From: Cytobacillus sp. IB215665
GTDB taxonomy: Bacteria; Bacillota; Bacilli; Bacillales; SM2101
Assembly (NCBI RefSeq): GCF_033963835.1
Contig: NZ_JAXBME010000016.1
Coordinates: 47,618 to 111,617, forward strand
Length of the DNA: 64,000 nt
Direction of reading: 5' to 3'
The translations under genes and the position numbers were made by a program. The notes below the pieces were generated by a model. That model ran no database searches, was not told the DNA's origin, and saw only the letters and a list, made by a program, of their open reading frames with translations. Of this stretch, positions 27,574-37,876 are shown in pieces. Within the stretch, counting starts at the first letter, position 1, and the number at the start of each line of letters is the position of its first letter.

Positions 27574-28011
27574 CTAAAAAGCATTCATTTTAACTGGTTT
27601 TAACCAGCCATACCGGTCGAGCTGTAAATCCATTGCCAAGAAACAAGGATCGAATTTTCTTATAATCTCAAAAAATACAGCTTCAGCTTCATAGCTTCCT
27701 TCAGCAGTCAATTGCATGTATTCTTCATATACGACTAATTTTGCATAGCTTTTATTATCAGGTAATAATATGGAATGAACCTTACGATGAGAGTTATTAT
27801 CGTTCTGGTTGTGTAGTTGTTTCACCAATAATTTGTGGATTGTAAGAGTAGGGATTGGTTGAGTAATATACTCTATTTGTTTTTTTAGTAATTGTTTTCT
27901 TGCACTATTAGCATGTTCATAATCTACAAACAGCTGTAATAGCATTTTCTCTCGTCCAAAATAATGTTTAGCAAATTGTTCTTCAATTAAATAAATACGA
28001 TAGTGTCTCAC
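27574..28011 (-). CDS. sirA: Sporulation inhibitor of replication SirA
   Basis: A 145-residue protein starting MRHYRIYLIEEQFAKHYFGR and ending LDRYGWLKPVKMNAF, matching SirA (YneE). SirA binds DnaA domain I at the onset of sporulation and blocks new rounds of replication. In B. subtilis it is activated by Spo0A. A TGCCGAA heptamer at 28105, matching the 0A-box TGNCGAA, lies 94 bases upstream of the start. The order tkt-sirA-yneF is conserved. Confidence 0.92.
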   Translation of the reverse strand: MRHYRIYLIEEQFAKHYFGREKMLLQLFVDYEHANSARKQLLKKQIEYITQPIPTLTIHKLLVKQLHNQNDNNSHRKVHSILLPDNKSYAKLVVYEEYMQLTAEGSYEAEAVFFEIIRKFDPCFLAMDLQLDRYGWLKPVKMNAF

Positions 28012-28104
28012 GAAGTTCCCTCCTTTATCCTACATATTTAATCTAATTATAGACTTGTCTTATTTAAATTATTGTCTTATTCCGCAAAAATGAGCCACTT
28101 GTTT

Positions 28105-28111
28105 TGCCGAA
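28105..28111. promoter_or_regulatory. Candidate Spo0A box
   Basis: TGCCGAA fits the 0A-box consensus TGNCGAA and lies between divergent sirA and the spore-type gene at 28311. A seven-base match alone is weak. The support is the known Spo0A control of sirA. Confidence 0.4.
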
Positions 28112-28310
28112 TTCTGTCTAATATCTCTGTTAATGATAATCACCTATTTTGTTTACGAGCGTATAATATAAAAGTTGAAAGCTATTTTCACATATATAGT
28201 TGTATTTCCTACTAAGACAAAACGTGTATACAATTCGTGTAAAGTAATATTAATGCAAAAACGGCCGATCAAAAAAAGCTAAACCGAAAGAGTGAAGGAG
28301 GTAAGATAAG

Positions 28311-28733
28311 GTGTTTACATCCCGAGTTAATTTCGATGCTAATGCATGTCATTATCAAATAATATATAATTCTCCTCAGTTACTTAACGACTATCATGTA
28401 AACCATACTAGTCGACACCCATATAACAACAGACAATTTCCTCCTGTTGACACAACAATGTTTAGTAAATCCGCAAAAGAAATGCAAAAGTTGATGAGTG
28501 AGGCTGCTTTAGTTCTAAATAAAATTGCTTACTCTAAGGAATTTGCACTTCAGGTCATGACCGCTGCTCAAGAGTCTCAGTTAAATAAAGTTGAACAATT
28601 AATTAAATCAACAGGTATTACTTCAGAAGTTGAATGTTCATTTAATCCAGATGGTATTACAATCACTTTTATTTTAGCAACTAGTGAAATTGATTGTTGC
28701 CATTTAAGTATTATTTTACGTTGGAGAAGTTAA
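28311..28733 (+). CDS. YuzC-like protein, probably sporulation-associated
   Basis: A 140-residue protein. The N-terminal 45 residues are Asn/His/Pro-rich and look disordered. The rest reads TTMFSKSAKEMQKLMSEAAL, then VLNKIAYSKEFALQVMTAAQ and STGI, a pattern shared with B. subtilis YuzC-type proteins linked to sporulation. GTG 28311 follows a strong GAAGGAGGTAAG. It is divergent from sirA across a 300-base gap with a candidate 0A box. Exact role unknown. Confidence 0.65.
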   Translation: MFTSRVNFDANACHYQIIYNSPQLLNDYHVNHTSRHPYNNRQFPPVDTTMFSKSAKEMQKLMSEAALVLNKIAYSKEFALQVMTAAQESQLNKVEQLIKSTGITSEVECSFNPDGITITFILATSEIDCCHLSIILRWRS

Positions 28734-28810
28734 AGAAAGGCTGTTGTCGTAAACATAATAATCTAGTGGTTTTCGTGTTTATTAAAAAAATCTATGCGAA
28801 AACACCTAAA

Positions 28811-28842
28811 AAAAAGAGCCCTTTAAAAAAGGCCCTCTTTTG
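28811..28842 (-). terminator. tkt terminator
   Basis: AAAGAGCCC/GGGCCCTCTTT arms with A/T runs on both sides immediately after the tkt stop. It can serve the convergent gene at 28311-28733 too. Confidence 0.8.
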
Positions 28843-28843
28843 C

Positions 28844-30850
28844 TTATTTTTGTAATAAGTTCTTTACTTTGTTTACTACGTTTTCAACTGTAAAACCATA
28901 CTCTGCCATTATTTTTTCTCCAGGTGCAGATGCGCCAAACTGATTGATCGCTAAAATATCACCTTCATCACCAGTATACCTTTCCCAGCCTAATGAAGAA
29001 GCCATTTCAATACCTAAGCGTTTTTTAATGTTTTTAGGTAAAACAGCATCTTTATATTCTTGTGATTGTTCTTCAAAACGATCCCAAGATGGCATACTAA
29101 CAACTGATACATGAACGCCATCATTAGCTAATGACTTCTGCGCCTCAACAGCTAGACTAACCTCTGAGCCAGATGCTAATAGCAATGCATCTACATTGTC
29201 ATTACTTGCTGGAGACACAACATATGCTCCTCGCTTTACACCTTCATATGCATCACGCTTCGTATTTGGTAAAGTAGGCAAGTTCTGACGTGTAAGAACA
29301 AGTGCGTGTGGCTTATCAGTAGCTTCAATTGACACCTGCCAAGCTGCAGCTGTCTCATTCGCATCACCCGGTCTAATGACTGATAGTCCAGGCATTGCAC
29401 GTAGTGCTGGCAGCTGTTCAACTGGCTCGTGAGTTGGTCCATCCTCACCAACAGCAATACTATCATGGGTAAATACATAAGTTACTGGTAATTTCATTAA
29501 AGCTGCTAAGCGAATGGCAGGACGCAAGTAATCAGAAAATACAAAGAAAGTCCCACCAAATACTTTCACACCACCATGAAGTGTCATGCCGTTTAGAGCA
29601 GCTCCCATGGCAAACTCACGTACACCAAACCATATATTTTTTTCTTCATATGAATTTGGCATAAAGTCATTTGACTCTTTAATCATTGTTTTATTAGATC
29701 CTGCTAGATCAGCAGATCCACCTATAAATTGTGGAACACTATTAGCTATAGCATTTAATACCTCACCAGAAGAGGATCTTGTCGCTAGGCTACTTCCTTC
29801 CTCATAAGTTGGTAATTCCTTTTCCCAACCACTTGGAAGCTTTCCTGTAATAGCTGCTTCTAGTTGTGCTGCTAATTCAGGGTATTGTTCCTTATAATGA
29901 GCAAACATTTGGTTCCATTCATCTTCTTTTTTACTACCAGCATCCTTCACAGTAGCAGAGAAATTGTCGTACACTTCAGACGGTACATGGAAATCTTCTT
30001 CAAATGTCCAGTTGTAGGCCTCTTTCGTTAATTTTAACTCATCTGCACCTAGTGGCGATCCGTGTACTGCTGACTTACCTGACTTATTAGGTGCTCCGTA
30101 GCCAATGACTGTTTTAATCTCAATCATCGTTGGATGGTCAGTATCACCCTTTGCTTCTTCAATAGCTTGCGATAATTCTTGTATATCATTACCATCTTCA
30201 ACACGAATATACTGCCAGCCGTATGATTGGTAACGGTTTTTGATACTTTCAGAGAATGACTTATCGAGGTCGCCGTCTAAAGATATATCGTTGGAATCAT
30301 ATAACACAACTAGACGTCCTAGCTTAAGGTGACCTGCGAGCGATGCTGCCTCAGCTGATACACCTTCCATTAAGTCACCGTCACCACAAATTGTATACGT
30401 GTAGTGGTCTACAACATTAAATGTATCTTTATTATATGTAGATGCCATATGTCTTTCAGCCATAGCCATACCAACAGCCATCGCGATACCTTGACCAAGT
30501 GGCCCTGTTGTTGCTTCTACTCCAGCAGTATGCCCAAATTCTGGGTGTCCTGGTGTTTTGCTTCCCCATTGACGGAAGTTTTTAATATCATCCATCGTTA
30601 CGTCATAACCACTTAAATGTAATAAGCTATATAATAGCATTGATCCGTGCCCAGCTGATAATACAAAGCGATCACGATTAAACCATTGAGGATTAGACGG
30701 GTTGTGGTTCATATATTTAGTCCACAACGTATATGCCATAGGAGCAGCTCCCATCGGCATGCCAGGATGTCCTGAGTTAGCTTTCTCAATTGCATCAATC
30801 GATAAAGTTCTGATTGCAGCAATAGATAAATCATCAATATTAAGTGACAT
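28844..30850 (-). CDS. tkt: Transketolase
   Basis: A 668-residue thiamine-diphosphate enzyme of the pentose phosphate pathway, moving two-carbon ketol units between sugar phosphates. Motifs: [16 protein letters not shown] near residue 27, [13 protein letters not shown] near 66, the ThDP/metal motif [16 protein letters not shown] near 154, and the transketolase signature [20 protein letters not shown] near 470. ATG 30850 (MSLNIDDLS) follows GGGTGG. The in-frame start at 30868 has no ribosome site. Conserved neighbour ynzC upstream. Confidence 0.97.
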   Translation of the reverse strand: MSLNIDDLSIAAIRTLSIDAIEKANSGHPGMPMGAAPMAYTLWTKYMNHNPSNPQWFNRDRFVLSAGHGSMLLYSLLHLSGYDVTMDDIKNFRQWGSKTPGHPEFGHTAGVEATTGPLGQGIAMAVGMAMAERHMASTYNKDTFNVVDHYTYTICGDGDLMEGVSAEAASLAGHLKLGRLVVLYDSNDISLDGDLDKSFSESIKNRYQSYGWQYIRVEDGNDIQELSQAIEEAKGDTDHPTMIEIKTVIGYGAPNKSGKSAVHGSPLGADELKLTKEAYNWTFEEDFHVPSEVYDNFSATVKDAGSKKEDEWNQMFAHYKEQYPELAAQLEAAITGKLPSGWEKELPTYEEGSSLATRSSSGEVLNAIANSVPQFIGGSADLAGSNKTMIKESNDFMPNSYEEKNIWFGVREFAMGAALNGMTLHGGVKVFGGTFFVFSDYLRPAIRLAALMKLPVTYVFTHDSIAVGEDGPTHEPVEQLPALRAMPGLSVIRPGDANETAAAWQVSIEATDKPHALVLTRQNLPTLPNTKRDAYEGVKRGAYVVSPASNDNVDALLLASGSEVSLAVEAQKSLANDGVHVSVVSMPSWDRFEEQSQEYKDAVLPKNIKKRLGIEMASSLGWERYTGDEGDILAINQFGASAPGEKIMAEYGFTVENVVNKVKNLLQK

Positions 30851-31047
30851 AAAATACCACCCTTTCAATCATTATAGTACATATCATATATTCAAAATGA
30901 ACAAATGTACATACATTGTGAAAAAAAGATACATTTTGTTCAAGAAAACATCTTATCATAGTATGTACAAAAAACGATACATACTATGATGTATCCTTAA
31001 ACTTCCTTCATTCAGCCTATAATTTAGAAAGATTGTAAAATTAAGCC

Positions 31048-31278
31048 TTAATGAAAACGGCTATTCTTACTCTTTTTTAATTTTGTAGGCGTAACATCAT
31101 TTCCTTCTTTATCTACTACTTTTACTGAATGTAAAGTATTTTCCATCGAATTACGAAACGATTGAATATATTCCTTGCGTAAATCCTGTTGTTCACGTTT
31201 TTCTTCATCCGTTAACCCAGATGATTTTGATTTTTTTGACAAATAGTTAATGCGATTAATTTTTTCATTTGATAACAC
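31048..31278 (-). CDS. ynzC: DUF896 small protein YnzC
   Basis: A 76-residue protein of the DUF896 family (INRINYLSKKSKSSGLTDEE, then a QQDLRKEYIQSFR block), a two-helix hairpin protein. In B. subtilis it is expressed with yneA-yneB under LexA control. Here a 619-base spacer containing two MITE copies separates it from yneB, so co-transcription is uncertain. The start is GTG 31278 with AGGAAG nine bases upstream. Confidence 0.92.
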   Translation of the reverse strand: MLSNEKINRINYLSKKSKSSGLTDEEKREQQDLRKEYIQSFRNSMENTLHSVKVVDKEGNDVTPTKLKKSKNSRFH

Positions 31279-31496
31279 GTAAATGCTTCCTTTCTATACA
31301 ATAGAATATTATGTTCTGTACATATTACAAGAAGAGAGCTTCATTTTCAACGGTTTTGTTTTAGTACAAAAAACTAAAGACTTATGCAATTAGCATTAAC
31401 CCCATCTTTTCTTCGCTGAAAATAATGTCAATATTATAATACGATCTAACCTTCCACTAAACTTGAATACAATGATATTGCCAAAAGTGCCATTTT

Positions 31497-31663
31497 AATA
31501 GTTTAATTTCATAAAGATTGTTGCTTTTCAGACTATGATTTAAGCACGTATACACCTAACTTTTGTGGTACCTTTTCTACTACTTATAATTTTGGGGATC
31601 CGACGAAACTCCGTCTTTCTGTCTTCTTGTTATTATAATAGCAACAAAAGTTTACGAAAGGCT
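31497..31663 (-). repeat. MITE-like dispersed repeat, copy F
   Basis: AAAGATTGTTGCTTTTCAGA lies near one end and AGCAACAAAAGTTTACGAAA then GGC at the other. It abuts copy G tail-to-head, so the two form a tandem block in the ynzC-yneB spacer (31279-31897), which otherwise holds nothing. Confidence 0.62.
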
Positions 31664-31808
31664 GTTTTCACATTGATTATTGTTTTTCGTATTAAGACTC
31701 AACTAAAGGTTGAGGCATCTTTTCATCTCTACAACGATGACTAACATGTAAAGTCAAATTATTTTGTACTAATTTGTAAACAATAGTTACAAAGTTACGA
31801 ACACAGCC
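31660..31808 (-). repeat. MITE-like dispersed repeat, copy G
   Basis: Begins GGCTGTTTTCACATTGATTA and ends GTTACAAAGTTACGAACACA then GCC. Inner bases TTGAGGCATCTTTTC match the GAAAAGATGCC block of other copies in reverse. Confidence 0.7.
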
Positions 31809-31897
31809 TAACGAATTTTCCTTACAATAACAACGTATTAAAAGTATACAATTGTAAATTGTATACTACAGCATTCTTCCATTCTATTGTTAGCCAT

Positions 31898-32560
<663 letters not shown>

Positions 32561-32875
32561 TTAATTGTTAACAGCATAAGTATCATACATTTTATTACCT
32601 TCTGATTTTAACACTGGAATATAAATTTCATCACCATAAAAAATTCTATCAGGAGCTATTTGATTTACATCCTCTACCCAACTTATAAAGTCATTGATTG
32701 ATAAATCGTGACTGTTACTATACTCGGACGCAATATCCCAAAGTGTATCTCCATCTTCTACTTTAATAGTAATGTAATCATTTTTCTCGATATCTTTATA
32801 AGAAGTAATTAGTGCAAAAGCAAAGCCGATAAAAACAGTAAAAAACAAGATATAGTAAATTTTAGATTGTTTCAT
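32561..32875 (-). CDS. yneA: SOS cell-division suppressor YneA (LysM protein)
   Basis: A 104-residue membrane-anchored protein. One N-terminal helix (about residues 7-24) is followed by a LysM domain (VEDGDTLWDIASEYSNSHDL ... DEIYIPV), 38-90. YneA delays division during DNA damage, and it is transcribed divergently from lexA. The promoter at 32919-32947 has a LexA box inside the spacer. ATG 32875 follows a GGGGGAC ribosome site. Confidence 0.93.
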   Translation of the reverse strand: MKQSKIYYILFFTVFIGFAFALITSYKDIEKNDYITIKVEDGDTLWDIASEYSNSHDLSINDFISWVEDVNQIAPDRIFYGDEIYIPVLKSEGNKMYDTYAVNN

Positions 32876-32918
32876 AATAAGTCCCCCTGATTAACAGAAT
32901 ACATGTTCGTTTTTAGTT

Positions 32919-32947
32919 ATTGTATACGAACAAATGTTTTATGTCAA
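32919..32947 (-). promoter_or_regulatory. yneA promoter with internal LexA box
   Basis: Minus-strand TTGACA, a 17-base spacer and TACAAT. The spacer contains CGAACAAATGTTTT (plus strand 32927-32940), a good match to the Gram-positive LexA box CGAACRNRYGTTYG. Repressor bound there would cover the whole promoter. Confidence 0.85.
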
Positions 32948-32955
32948 CATTTTTA

Positions 32956-32995
32956 CGAACTTACGTTTGTTATACATAACAAGTCGTGCTATAAT
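32956..32995 (+). promoter_or_regulatory. lexA promoter with LexA box
   Basis: TTGTTA (32967-32972), a 17-base spacer and a perfect TATAAT (32990-32995). LexA box CGAACTTACGTTTG at 32956-32969 overlaps the -35, so lexA is autoregulated. The leader to the ATG is about 115 bases. Confidence 0.82.
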
Positions 32996-33117
32996 GAATG
33001 AAAGTAAAATCTTTCTAGTATATCCTTACAGTGTTAATAGACGATGTTAATTTTTAAATGTTATGAACGGGTATACATGCTAACAATAGAAAAGATTATT
33101 ATAATGAGGTGCTAACG

Positions 33118-33741
33118 ATGGCAAAATTATCGAAAAGGCAACAAGACATACTAGATTTCATAAAACAAGAAGTACAATCAAAGGGATATCCACCTTCTGT
33201 TAGAGAAATTGGAGAAGCGGTAGGGCTAGCTTCAAGCTCAACAGTTCATGGTCATTTATCTCGTCTAGAAAGTAAGGGACTAATCCGTAGAGACCCAACG
33301 AAACCTAGAGCAATTGAAATATTAGATTTAGATCCTGCTGATGTAATCCCAAAAAATAACGTAATGAATGTGCCAATCATAGGAAAGGTAACAGCTGGTC
33401 AACCAATAACAGCGATTGAAAATGTTGAAGAATACTTCCCTCTTCCTGATAAACTTGTATCTCCTGACGAAAATGTTTTTATGCTTGAAGTAATGGGAGA
33501 TAGCATGATTGAAGCTGGTATATTAGATGGGGATCACGTCATTGTTCGGCAACAACAAACTGCTTCCAATGGAGATATCGTTGTTGCAATGACCGAAGAT
33601 GATGAGGCAACAGTTAAGAGATTTTTTAAAGAAAAAGACTACATAAGACTTCAGCCAGAAAACTCAACTTTAGAACCTATTATTCTTCGTAATGTAGCTA
33701 TATTAGGAAAAGTGATCGGGGTGTATCGTACGATTCATTAA
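33118..33741 (+). CDS. lexA: SOS repressor LexA
   Basis: A 207-residue repressor. The winged helix DNA-binding domain is at the N-terminus ([20 protein letters not shown], 23-42). The Ala-Gly cleavage site is in [11 protein letters not shown] (about 92-93), with catalytic Ser in [11 protein letters not shown] (about 129) and Lys in DEATVKRFF (about 167). I choose ATG 33118, preceded by GAGGTG. An in-frame GTG at 33109 lies inside that ribosome site. Confidence 0.97.
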   Translation: MAKLSKRQQDILDFIKQEVQSKGYPPSVREIGEAVGLASSSTVHGHLSRLESKGLIRRDPTKPRAIEILDLDPADVIPKNNVMNVPIIGKVTAGQPITAIENVEEYFPLPDKLVSPDENVFMLEVMGDSMIEAGILDGDHVIVRQQQTASNGDIVVAMTEDDEATVKRFFKEKDYIRLQPENSTLEPIILRNVAILGKVIGVYRTIH

Positions 33742-33884
33742 ACATTATGATACATAACGAATGTATGATCTACTCTTTGACAAATAGTCACTTTTAAAAG
33801 GTTGTACCAATCAGTTCGATTAACATACAGGTTAGCTGTCCACAATGCTTTTTAATGTATTCATACGATCTCATATTATAATCC

Positions 33885-33921
33885 AATCCTTAGCTTAGAA
33901 CGTCAGAGCTAAGGATTTTTT
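33885..33921 (+). terminator. lexA terminator
   Basis: AATCCTTAGCT/AGCTAAGGATT perfect 11-base arms, then TTTTTT. It is 144 bases downstream of the stop codon. Confidence 0.85.
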
Positions 33922-33959
33922 CGTCATATAGTAAGCTCCCTGCCAACTTATTTTTATTT

Positions 33960-34114
33960 GCTATTTTCACAATGGTTGCTGCTTTTTAGTTTTAAGATAT
34001 ACACACGTATATATAGTGTTCGAGACACCTTTTCTACATTTTTAATTATTGATCTCCTATAAAACTAATAACACTGTCCATTTTTAGTAAAAAAACAAAG
34101 TTCACGAAAAAAGT
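33960..34114 (-). repeat. MITE-like dispersed repeat, copy H
   Basis: Starts GCTATTTTCACAATGGTTGC and ends AACAAAGTTCACGAAAAAAG. Internal ACACACGTATATA and GAGACACCTTTTCTAC blocks match other copies. Confidence 0.68.
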
Positions 34115-34215
34115 CTTTAGTTTTAACTTTATCATTCAATGAATTTCTTAGTAACTTGCTCTCATATTTCCCACACTATGACCATTAATTTTATGCTTAT
34201 TACCCCGGATTAGAC

Positions 34216-34244
34216 TTGACGGTCTAGACCATACGGTCTATTAT
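34216..34244 (+). promoter_or_regulatory. Promoter with TetR-type operator upstream of the TetR gene
   Basis: TTGACG, a 17-base spacer and TATTAT form a promoter. TAGACC-ATAC-GGTCTA (34225-34240), a perfect dyad with six-base arms, lies across the spacer, and a further GGTC half overlaps its left arm. This is the architecture of a TetR-family autorepression site. MITE copy I separates it from the coding region by inserting in the leader. Confidence 0.72.
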
Positions 34245-34272
34245 GTATAATAAGGAAGCAGCATTAACTATT

Positions 34273-34431
34273 AGGCCATTTCCACATAGCGTGTTTTACT
34301 TAACTAAAACACAAACTCGAATACAGCTAGATTTCGTGCCATCATTTCACATATAAAACAATGTATATTGAGTAACGACGTCTATATCTTCAGAATAAGG
34401 ATTTAAAGCAACAAAGTTTACGGACAGAGCT
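34273..34431 (-). repeat. MITE-like dispersed repeat, copy I, in the tetR leader
   Basis: Begins near GGCCATTTCCACATAGCGTG and ends AAAGCAACAAAGTTTACGGA then CAGAGC. It lies between the promoter/operator (34216-34244) and the start codon at 34469, so it is transcribed as part of the 5' leader. Confidence 0.65.
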
Positions 34432-34468
34432 AACTATTAAGATTAAAAACTTGTAGGAGATGATGTAA

Positions 34469-35074
34469 TTGACGCAAGGATTTAATAAAGAATTCGAACA
34501 CTCAGATGACTTAATGCAAGCAGCATTAAATGAATTTGTGGAAAAAGGCTATGACAAAGCCTCATTAAATCATATATTGAAGACGGCGAATATGAGTAAG
34601 GGATCATTTTACTATCATTTTAACAACAAGGAAGATCTTTACTTAAATCTCATAGACATGTTAATTCATAAAAAGCAAGAATTCCTTGTCAAAGTTATGA
34701 AGCCAAGTGATTATTCCAAAGACATTTTTACAATATTTAAAACACAAATCCAGGTTGGAATGCAATTTGCCAATAAATACCCAGATATTAACCGTTTTGC
34801 AAACAGCTTTATTAAAGAAAAAGGAACTGACATATACGAAAAGGCATTGACAAGGCATAATTTTCAGGATAATGATCAAATGAACAAGCTCATTGAAGCA
34901 TCCTATAACAAAGGTGAAATAAGGCAGACACTACCACTCGAATTCGTCCAATCATTAATTGGCTTCTTGTTCACTAATATTGTGGATGTAGCTGATATGT
35001 CAAAGCCTGACAACTATGAATCAAGCCTAAACTACTTAATTGATTTCCTGAAAAATGGCCTGGCAGATCAGTGA
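34469..35074 (+). CDS. TetR-family transcriptional repressor
   Basis: A 201-residue protein with an N-terminal helix-turn-helix (ALNEFVEKGYDKASLNHILK, then TANMSKGSFYYHFNNKEDLY) and a ligand-binding C-terminal domain. The start is TTG 34469 after AGGAGATGATG. It lies 185 bases upstream of the alpha/beta hydrolase gene on the same strand, which it probably controls together with itself through the dyad at 34225-34240. Ligand unknown. Confidence 0.88.
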   Translation: MTQGFNKEFEHSDDLMQAALNEFVEKGYDKASLNHILKTANMSKGSFYYHFNNKEDLYLNLIDMLIHKKQEFLVKVMKPSDYSKDIFTIFKTQIQVGMQFANKYPDINRFANSFIKEKGTDIYEKALTRHNFQDNDQMNKLIEASYNKGEIRQTLPLEFVQSLIGFLFTNIVDVADMSKPDNYESSLNYLIDFLKNGLADQ

Positions 35075-35259
35075 TGATCAAAACTATCACATGTTGACAT
35101 CAGCAAAGTAGTTGAAGATTCAAGTCTTTACCTAACCACCTGATAATTTGGAGTAAGATAAATAAATGCTACATCTGTGCATCGATGAAGTTATAATTCC
35201 TTTCTGCCTTCAATTAGTTTTCAAAATAACAAGCTTAATTTGAAAAGGAGAGTTATTAC

Positions 35260-36393
35260 ATGGCTCAATTTGATTATCCTGTAGGATACCATGATTTTCA
35301 TAAAACAAAAATTATAGACTATCAAATGAATCGCTGGTATTCAATGGGATACACACGAAAAGAAGACATGGTAGATGCAGCAAGCAGAATAAAAAAGTTA
35401 GAAGATTGGAAAAAGGAAATGATAAGGCAGGCTGAAAAAGCTATTGATGAAAAACGCATAATGAATGGCACATTTTATTACAGGGCTGCAGAATTTTTTA
35501 CTCATCCGAATGACCCAGATAAGTTAAGTCTTTATGATACATTCATTGAAATGTTTTATAATGACCTGTTTGTTGAACATGATATTGAACGTTATAACAT
35601 ACCATACGAAAATGTATTCTTACCTGCGATGAGACTACCTTCTAACAATAAAAATGCCAGAGGAACGATTGTCATTCATGGAGGATTTGATTCCTTTATG
35701 GAAGAGCTATACTCCATGGCAAACTATTTTGTACATTTAAACTATGATGTCATTTTATTTGAAGGTCCAGGGCAAGGTGGTGCCTTAAAAAAATCTGACT
35801 TAGCACTTAGTTATGAGTGGGAAAAACCAACGAAAGCAGTTCTAGATTACTTTCAGTTAAATAACGTAACCTTATTAGGTGTGTCCATGGGTGGCTGGCT
35901 CTGTTTTAGAGCAGCTGCGCATGAGCAGAGAATTAAACGAGTTATAGCTCTTAGTATAGCCTACGACTACATGAAAATTCCCCCACCTATAATTGAGAAA
36001 TTTGCTTTATGGCTTTTCAAACACCCTAAATTAATGTATTGGATGGCTGATGTAAAAATGAAGATGATGCCGCAAGAGAAATGGGGAACAGATAATTTAA
36101 TGTACATTACTAAAACTGATACTCCGTTAGATGGTGGCATGGCATTATTAGAATTCAATGCTGAACATTTAAAATCAGAACACGTTACACAAGATGTATT
36201 AATATTAACAGGGTCAGAAGATCATTTTATACCGTTGAAGATGCACGATATTCAAGTAAAAGCTCTAACGAATGCAAAGTCTATAACTGAAAGAGTCTTC
36301 ACTAGAGATGATCATGCTCATAATCACTGTCAGGTTGGAAATTTTGGCCTTGCTCTTAGTGTCATGGCAAATTGGTTAAATGAAAAAGTATAA
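35260..36393 (+). CDS. Alpha/beta hydrolase, FrsA/dipeptidyl-aminopeptidase-like
   Basis: A 377-residue soluble hydrolase with an extra N-terminal domain of about 140 residues. The oxyanion region is IVIHGGFDSFMEELY. The nucleophile elbow is GVSMGGW (about residue 209), the acid GSEDHFIP (about 326) and the His DDHAHNHCQ (about 352), so the triad is complete. The fold and N-terminal domain resemble two-domain esterases such as FrsA or 2,6-dihydroxypseudooxynicotine hydrolase. AAAGGAGAG precedes the ATG. Substrate unknown. Confidence 0.82.
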   Translation: MAQFDYPVGYHDFHKTKIIDYQMNRWYSMGYTRKEDMVDAASRIKKLEDWKKEMIRQAEKAIDEKRIMNGTFYYRAAEFFTHPNDPDKLSLYDTFIEMFYNDLFVEHDIERYNIPYENVFLPAMRLPSNNKNARGTIVIHGGFDSFMEELYSMANYFVHLNYDVILFEGPGQGGALKKSDLALSYEWEKPTKAVLDYFQLNNVTLLGVSMGGWLCFRAAAHEQRIKRVIALSIAYDYMKIPPPIIEKFALWLFKHPKLMYWMADVKMKMMPQEKWGTDNLMYITKTDTPLDGGMALLEFNAEHLKSEHVTQDVLILTGSEDHFIPLKMHDIQVKALTNAKSITERVFTRDDHAHNHCQVGNFGLALSVMANWLNEKV

Positions 36394-36440
36394 CAAATTA
36401 AAAGGATTATAGATATATAGATAAACCTAAGCTGCTGAAG

Positions 36441-36480
36441 AAAACCCCAATAACTAATATAAATCAGTTAGGGGGTTTTT
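36441..36480 (+). terminator. Terminator of the tetR-hydrolase unit
   Basis: AACCCC../..GGGGTT arms with an inner AACT/AGTT helix, followed by TTTTTATTT. Confidence 0.75.
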
Positions 36481-36486
36481 ATTTAG

Positions 36487-36600
36487 ACTGTTTTCCTATT
36501 CGTTGTTGTTTTTCGTATTAAGATGTAGACACGTATCACTAGAGGTCGTGGGCATTTTTTCTTCTGTACAACGATGACTAAATATAAAATCACATTGATG
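36487..36600 (-). repeat. MITE-like dispersed repeat, partial copy
   Basis: GACTGTTTTCCTATTCGTTG, TTTTTCGTATTAAGATGTAG and GGGCATTTTTTCTTC follow copy G closely, but the far terminal repeat is missing. Confidence 0.55.
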
Positions 36601-36640
36601 GGATTTTATTTAAACATACAGTTAATTAAAGCAGTTTTAT

Positions 36641-36862
36641 TTATTCTCCCCCTCCCCCTCCGCTGTCACCACTGCCCCCACTGTCTCCGTTACCGTAATC
36701 AGATGAAAATAAACCTACACCATTTCCATCGTCGTTACTACTAGTGGATGAACTTGTCCGATGATGAATACGATGTTTTGTTCTGTTAGCATTTCCAGTA
36801 CTAAAAGCAGTAATTGAGATAATAATAACTAATAAGATAAACCCAAGTATCATAAATTCCAT
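36641..36862 (-). CDS. Single-pass membrane protein with Gly/Ser-rich tail
   Basis: A 73-residue protein: one membrane helix (MEFMILGFILLVIIISITAF), a basic linker (NRTKHRIHHR), then a Ser/Asn/Asp stretch ending GDSGGSGDSGGGGGE. ATG 36862 follows GGGGGGAT. The frame extending to 36955 is not favoured because it lacks a ribosome site. No family recognised. Confidence 0.6.
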   Translation of the reverse strand: MEFMILGFILLVIIISITAFSTGNANRTKHRIHHRTSSSTSSNDDGNGVGLFSSDYGNGDSGGSGDSGGGGGE

Positions 36863-36996
36863 ATAAATCCCCCCACATTTAGTTATATATAATATACGAA
36901 TAAAAACAGTATGAAGTTTCATGAATTTGGAAAAAAGTGCAGCTTGAAACAGCAAAATTTTAACATTTCTACCTAGTTCAGATATTTCTAATAGCT

Positions 36997-37169
36997 GGTT
37001 TCACATTAGTTGTTGCATTTTATAATAGCTGTTTTCGTATAAAATGATATATGTCGTACTAAAATTTAACACGTATAAAACTAGTATTCAGGGCATACTT
37101 CTTCTATAAAACGTCACCTTTATCTTCTGTTTTAGGAACTATTTGAACAAAGTTTACGAAAAGAGCCTT
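36997..37169 (-). repeat. MITE-like dispersed repeat, copy J
   Basis: GCTGGTTTCACATTAGTTGT at one end and AACAAAGTTTACGAAAAGAG then CC at the other. It is the longest copy (173 bp), with an internal second TAGCTGTTTTCGTATAAAAT that suggests a small duplication. It fills most of the 36863-37282 gap. Confidence 0.65.
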
Positions 37170-37282
37170 ATAATAAGAGCTAAACATGTTCGGCACCTTA
37201 TCTTCTTTATAGACTATAAAAATCATATAACACACAAATGTAAGTGAAAAAATACAACATAGTTTACAAAGAACCCATCCTA

Positions 37283-37876
37283 TCAACTACATATAAATCG
37301 TAATAATTCGTTAAATGAATATTCAGCACATAATTCACAATAGTGCTCTGAGTTGATATCACTAAAACCATGATTTGCTCTATATTTTTTAATGGTGATT
37401 TTTTCTTTATCCTTTAGCTTAGTAATTAATTGATCAACATTAAATGATTTTTCATTCTCTGGGAAAATTAGTAGTGTGGGACAAGTTGGAATCATGTCAA
37501 GATAATCCCTTATCCTTGAGCCGTAATAACTAATAGCTCCATCGCAATTCTGGTCTTCACTGCATAGCCATGCGACGGTCCCACCTACACTATATCCAAG
37601 AATAAAGATTTTACTGTATTCCTTCCTGTATTTTTTTAAAAGTTCCTTAACGTATGTAGTTGCTAGATCAAATCCGACTTTATTAACAAAATGGTGATAA
37701 GCCAATTTCTCCTCATCGTAATGAAATGCATTGTTTTCACTATACAAATTGGGACAAATCACATCAAAGCCTTTATTTGATAGTTCTTTACATATATGTT
37801 TCATATGCCTATTTAAACCGTAAATTTCATGAACAATGATCACTAATTTATCTGAATTATTTTTGTAAGAAATCAT
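37283..37876 (-). CDS. Dienelactone hydrolase-family alpha/beta hydrolase
   Basis: A 197-residue single-domain hydrolase. The N-terminal VIIVHEIYGLNRHMKHICKE carries the Glu of the dienelactone hydrolase family. The nucleophile elbow is GYSVGGTVAW (Ser in place of the Cys of classical members), and the His is in RANHGFSD. The acid position reads LIFPENEKS rather than the usual Gly-x-x-Asp, so the triad Asp may be replaced. ATG 37876 has a weak GGGGTAAAG ribosome site. Confidence 0.78.
   Translation of the reverse strand: MISYKNNSDKLVIIVHEIYGLNRHMKHICKELSNKGFDVICPNLYSENNAFHYDEEKLAYHHFVNKVGFDLATTYVKELLKKYRKEYSKIFILGYSVGGTVAWLCSEDQNCDGAISYYGSRIRDYLDMIPTCPTLLIFPENEKSFNVDQLITKLKDKEKITIKKYRANHGFSDINSEHYCELCAEYSFNELLRFICS

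Noticed and set aside
31048..31278. Possible LexA control of ynzC through the yneA promoter
   Set aside because: A spacer of 619 bases with two repeat elements separates it from yneB, and no LexA box is near its start.
37104..37286. 60-codon minus-strand frame next to the dienelactone hydrolase
   Set aside because: Half of it is the MITE copy J and it lacks a ribosome site; the Cys-rich start is probably chance.
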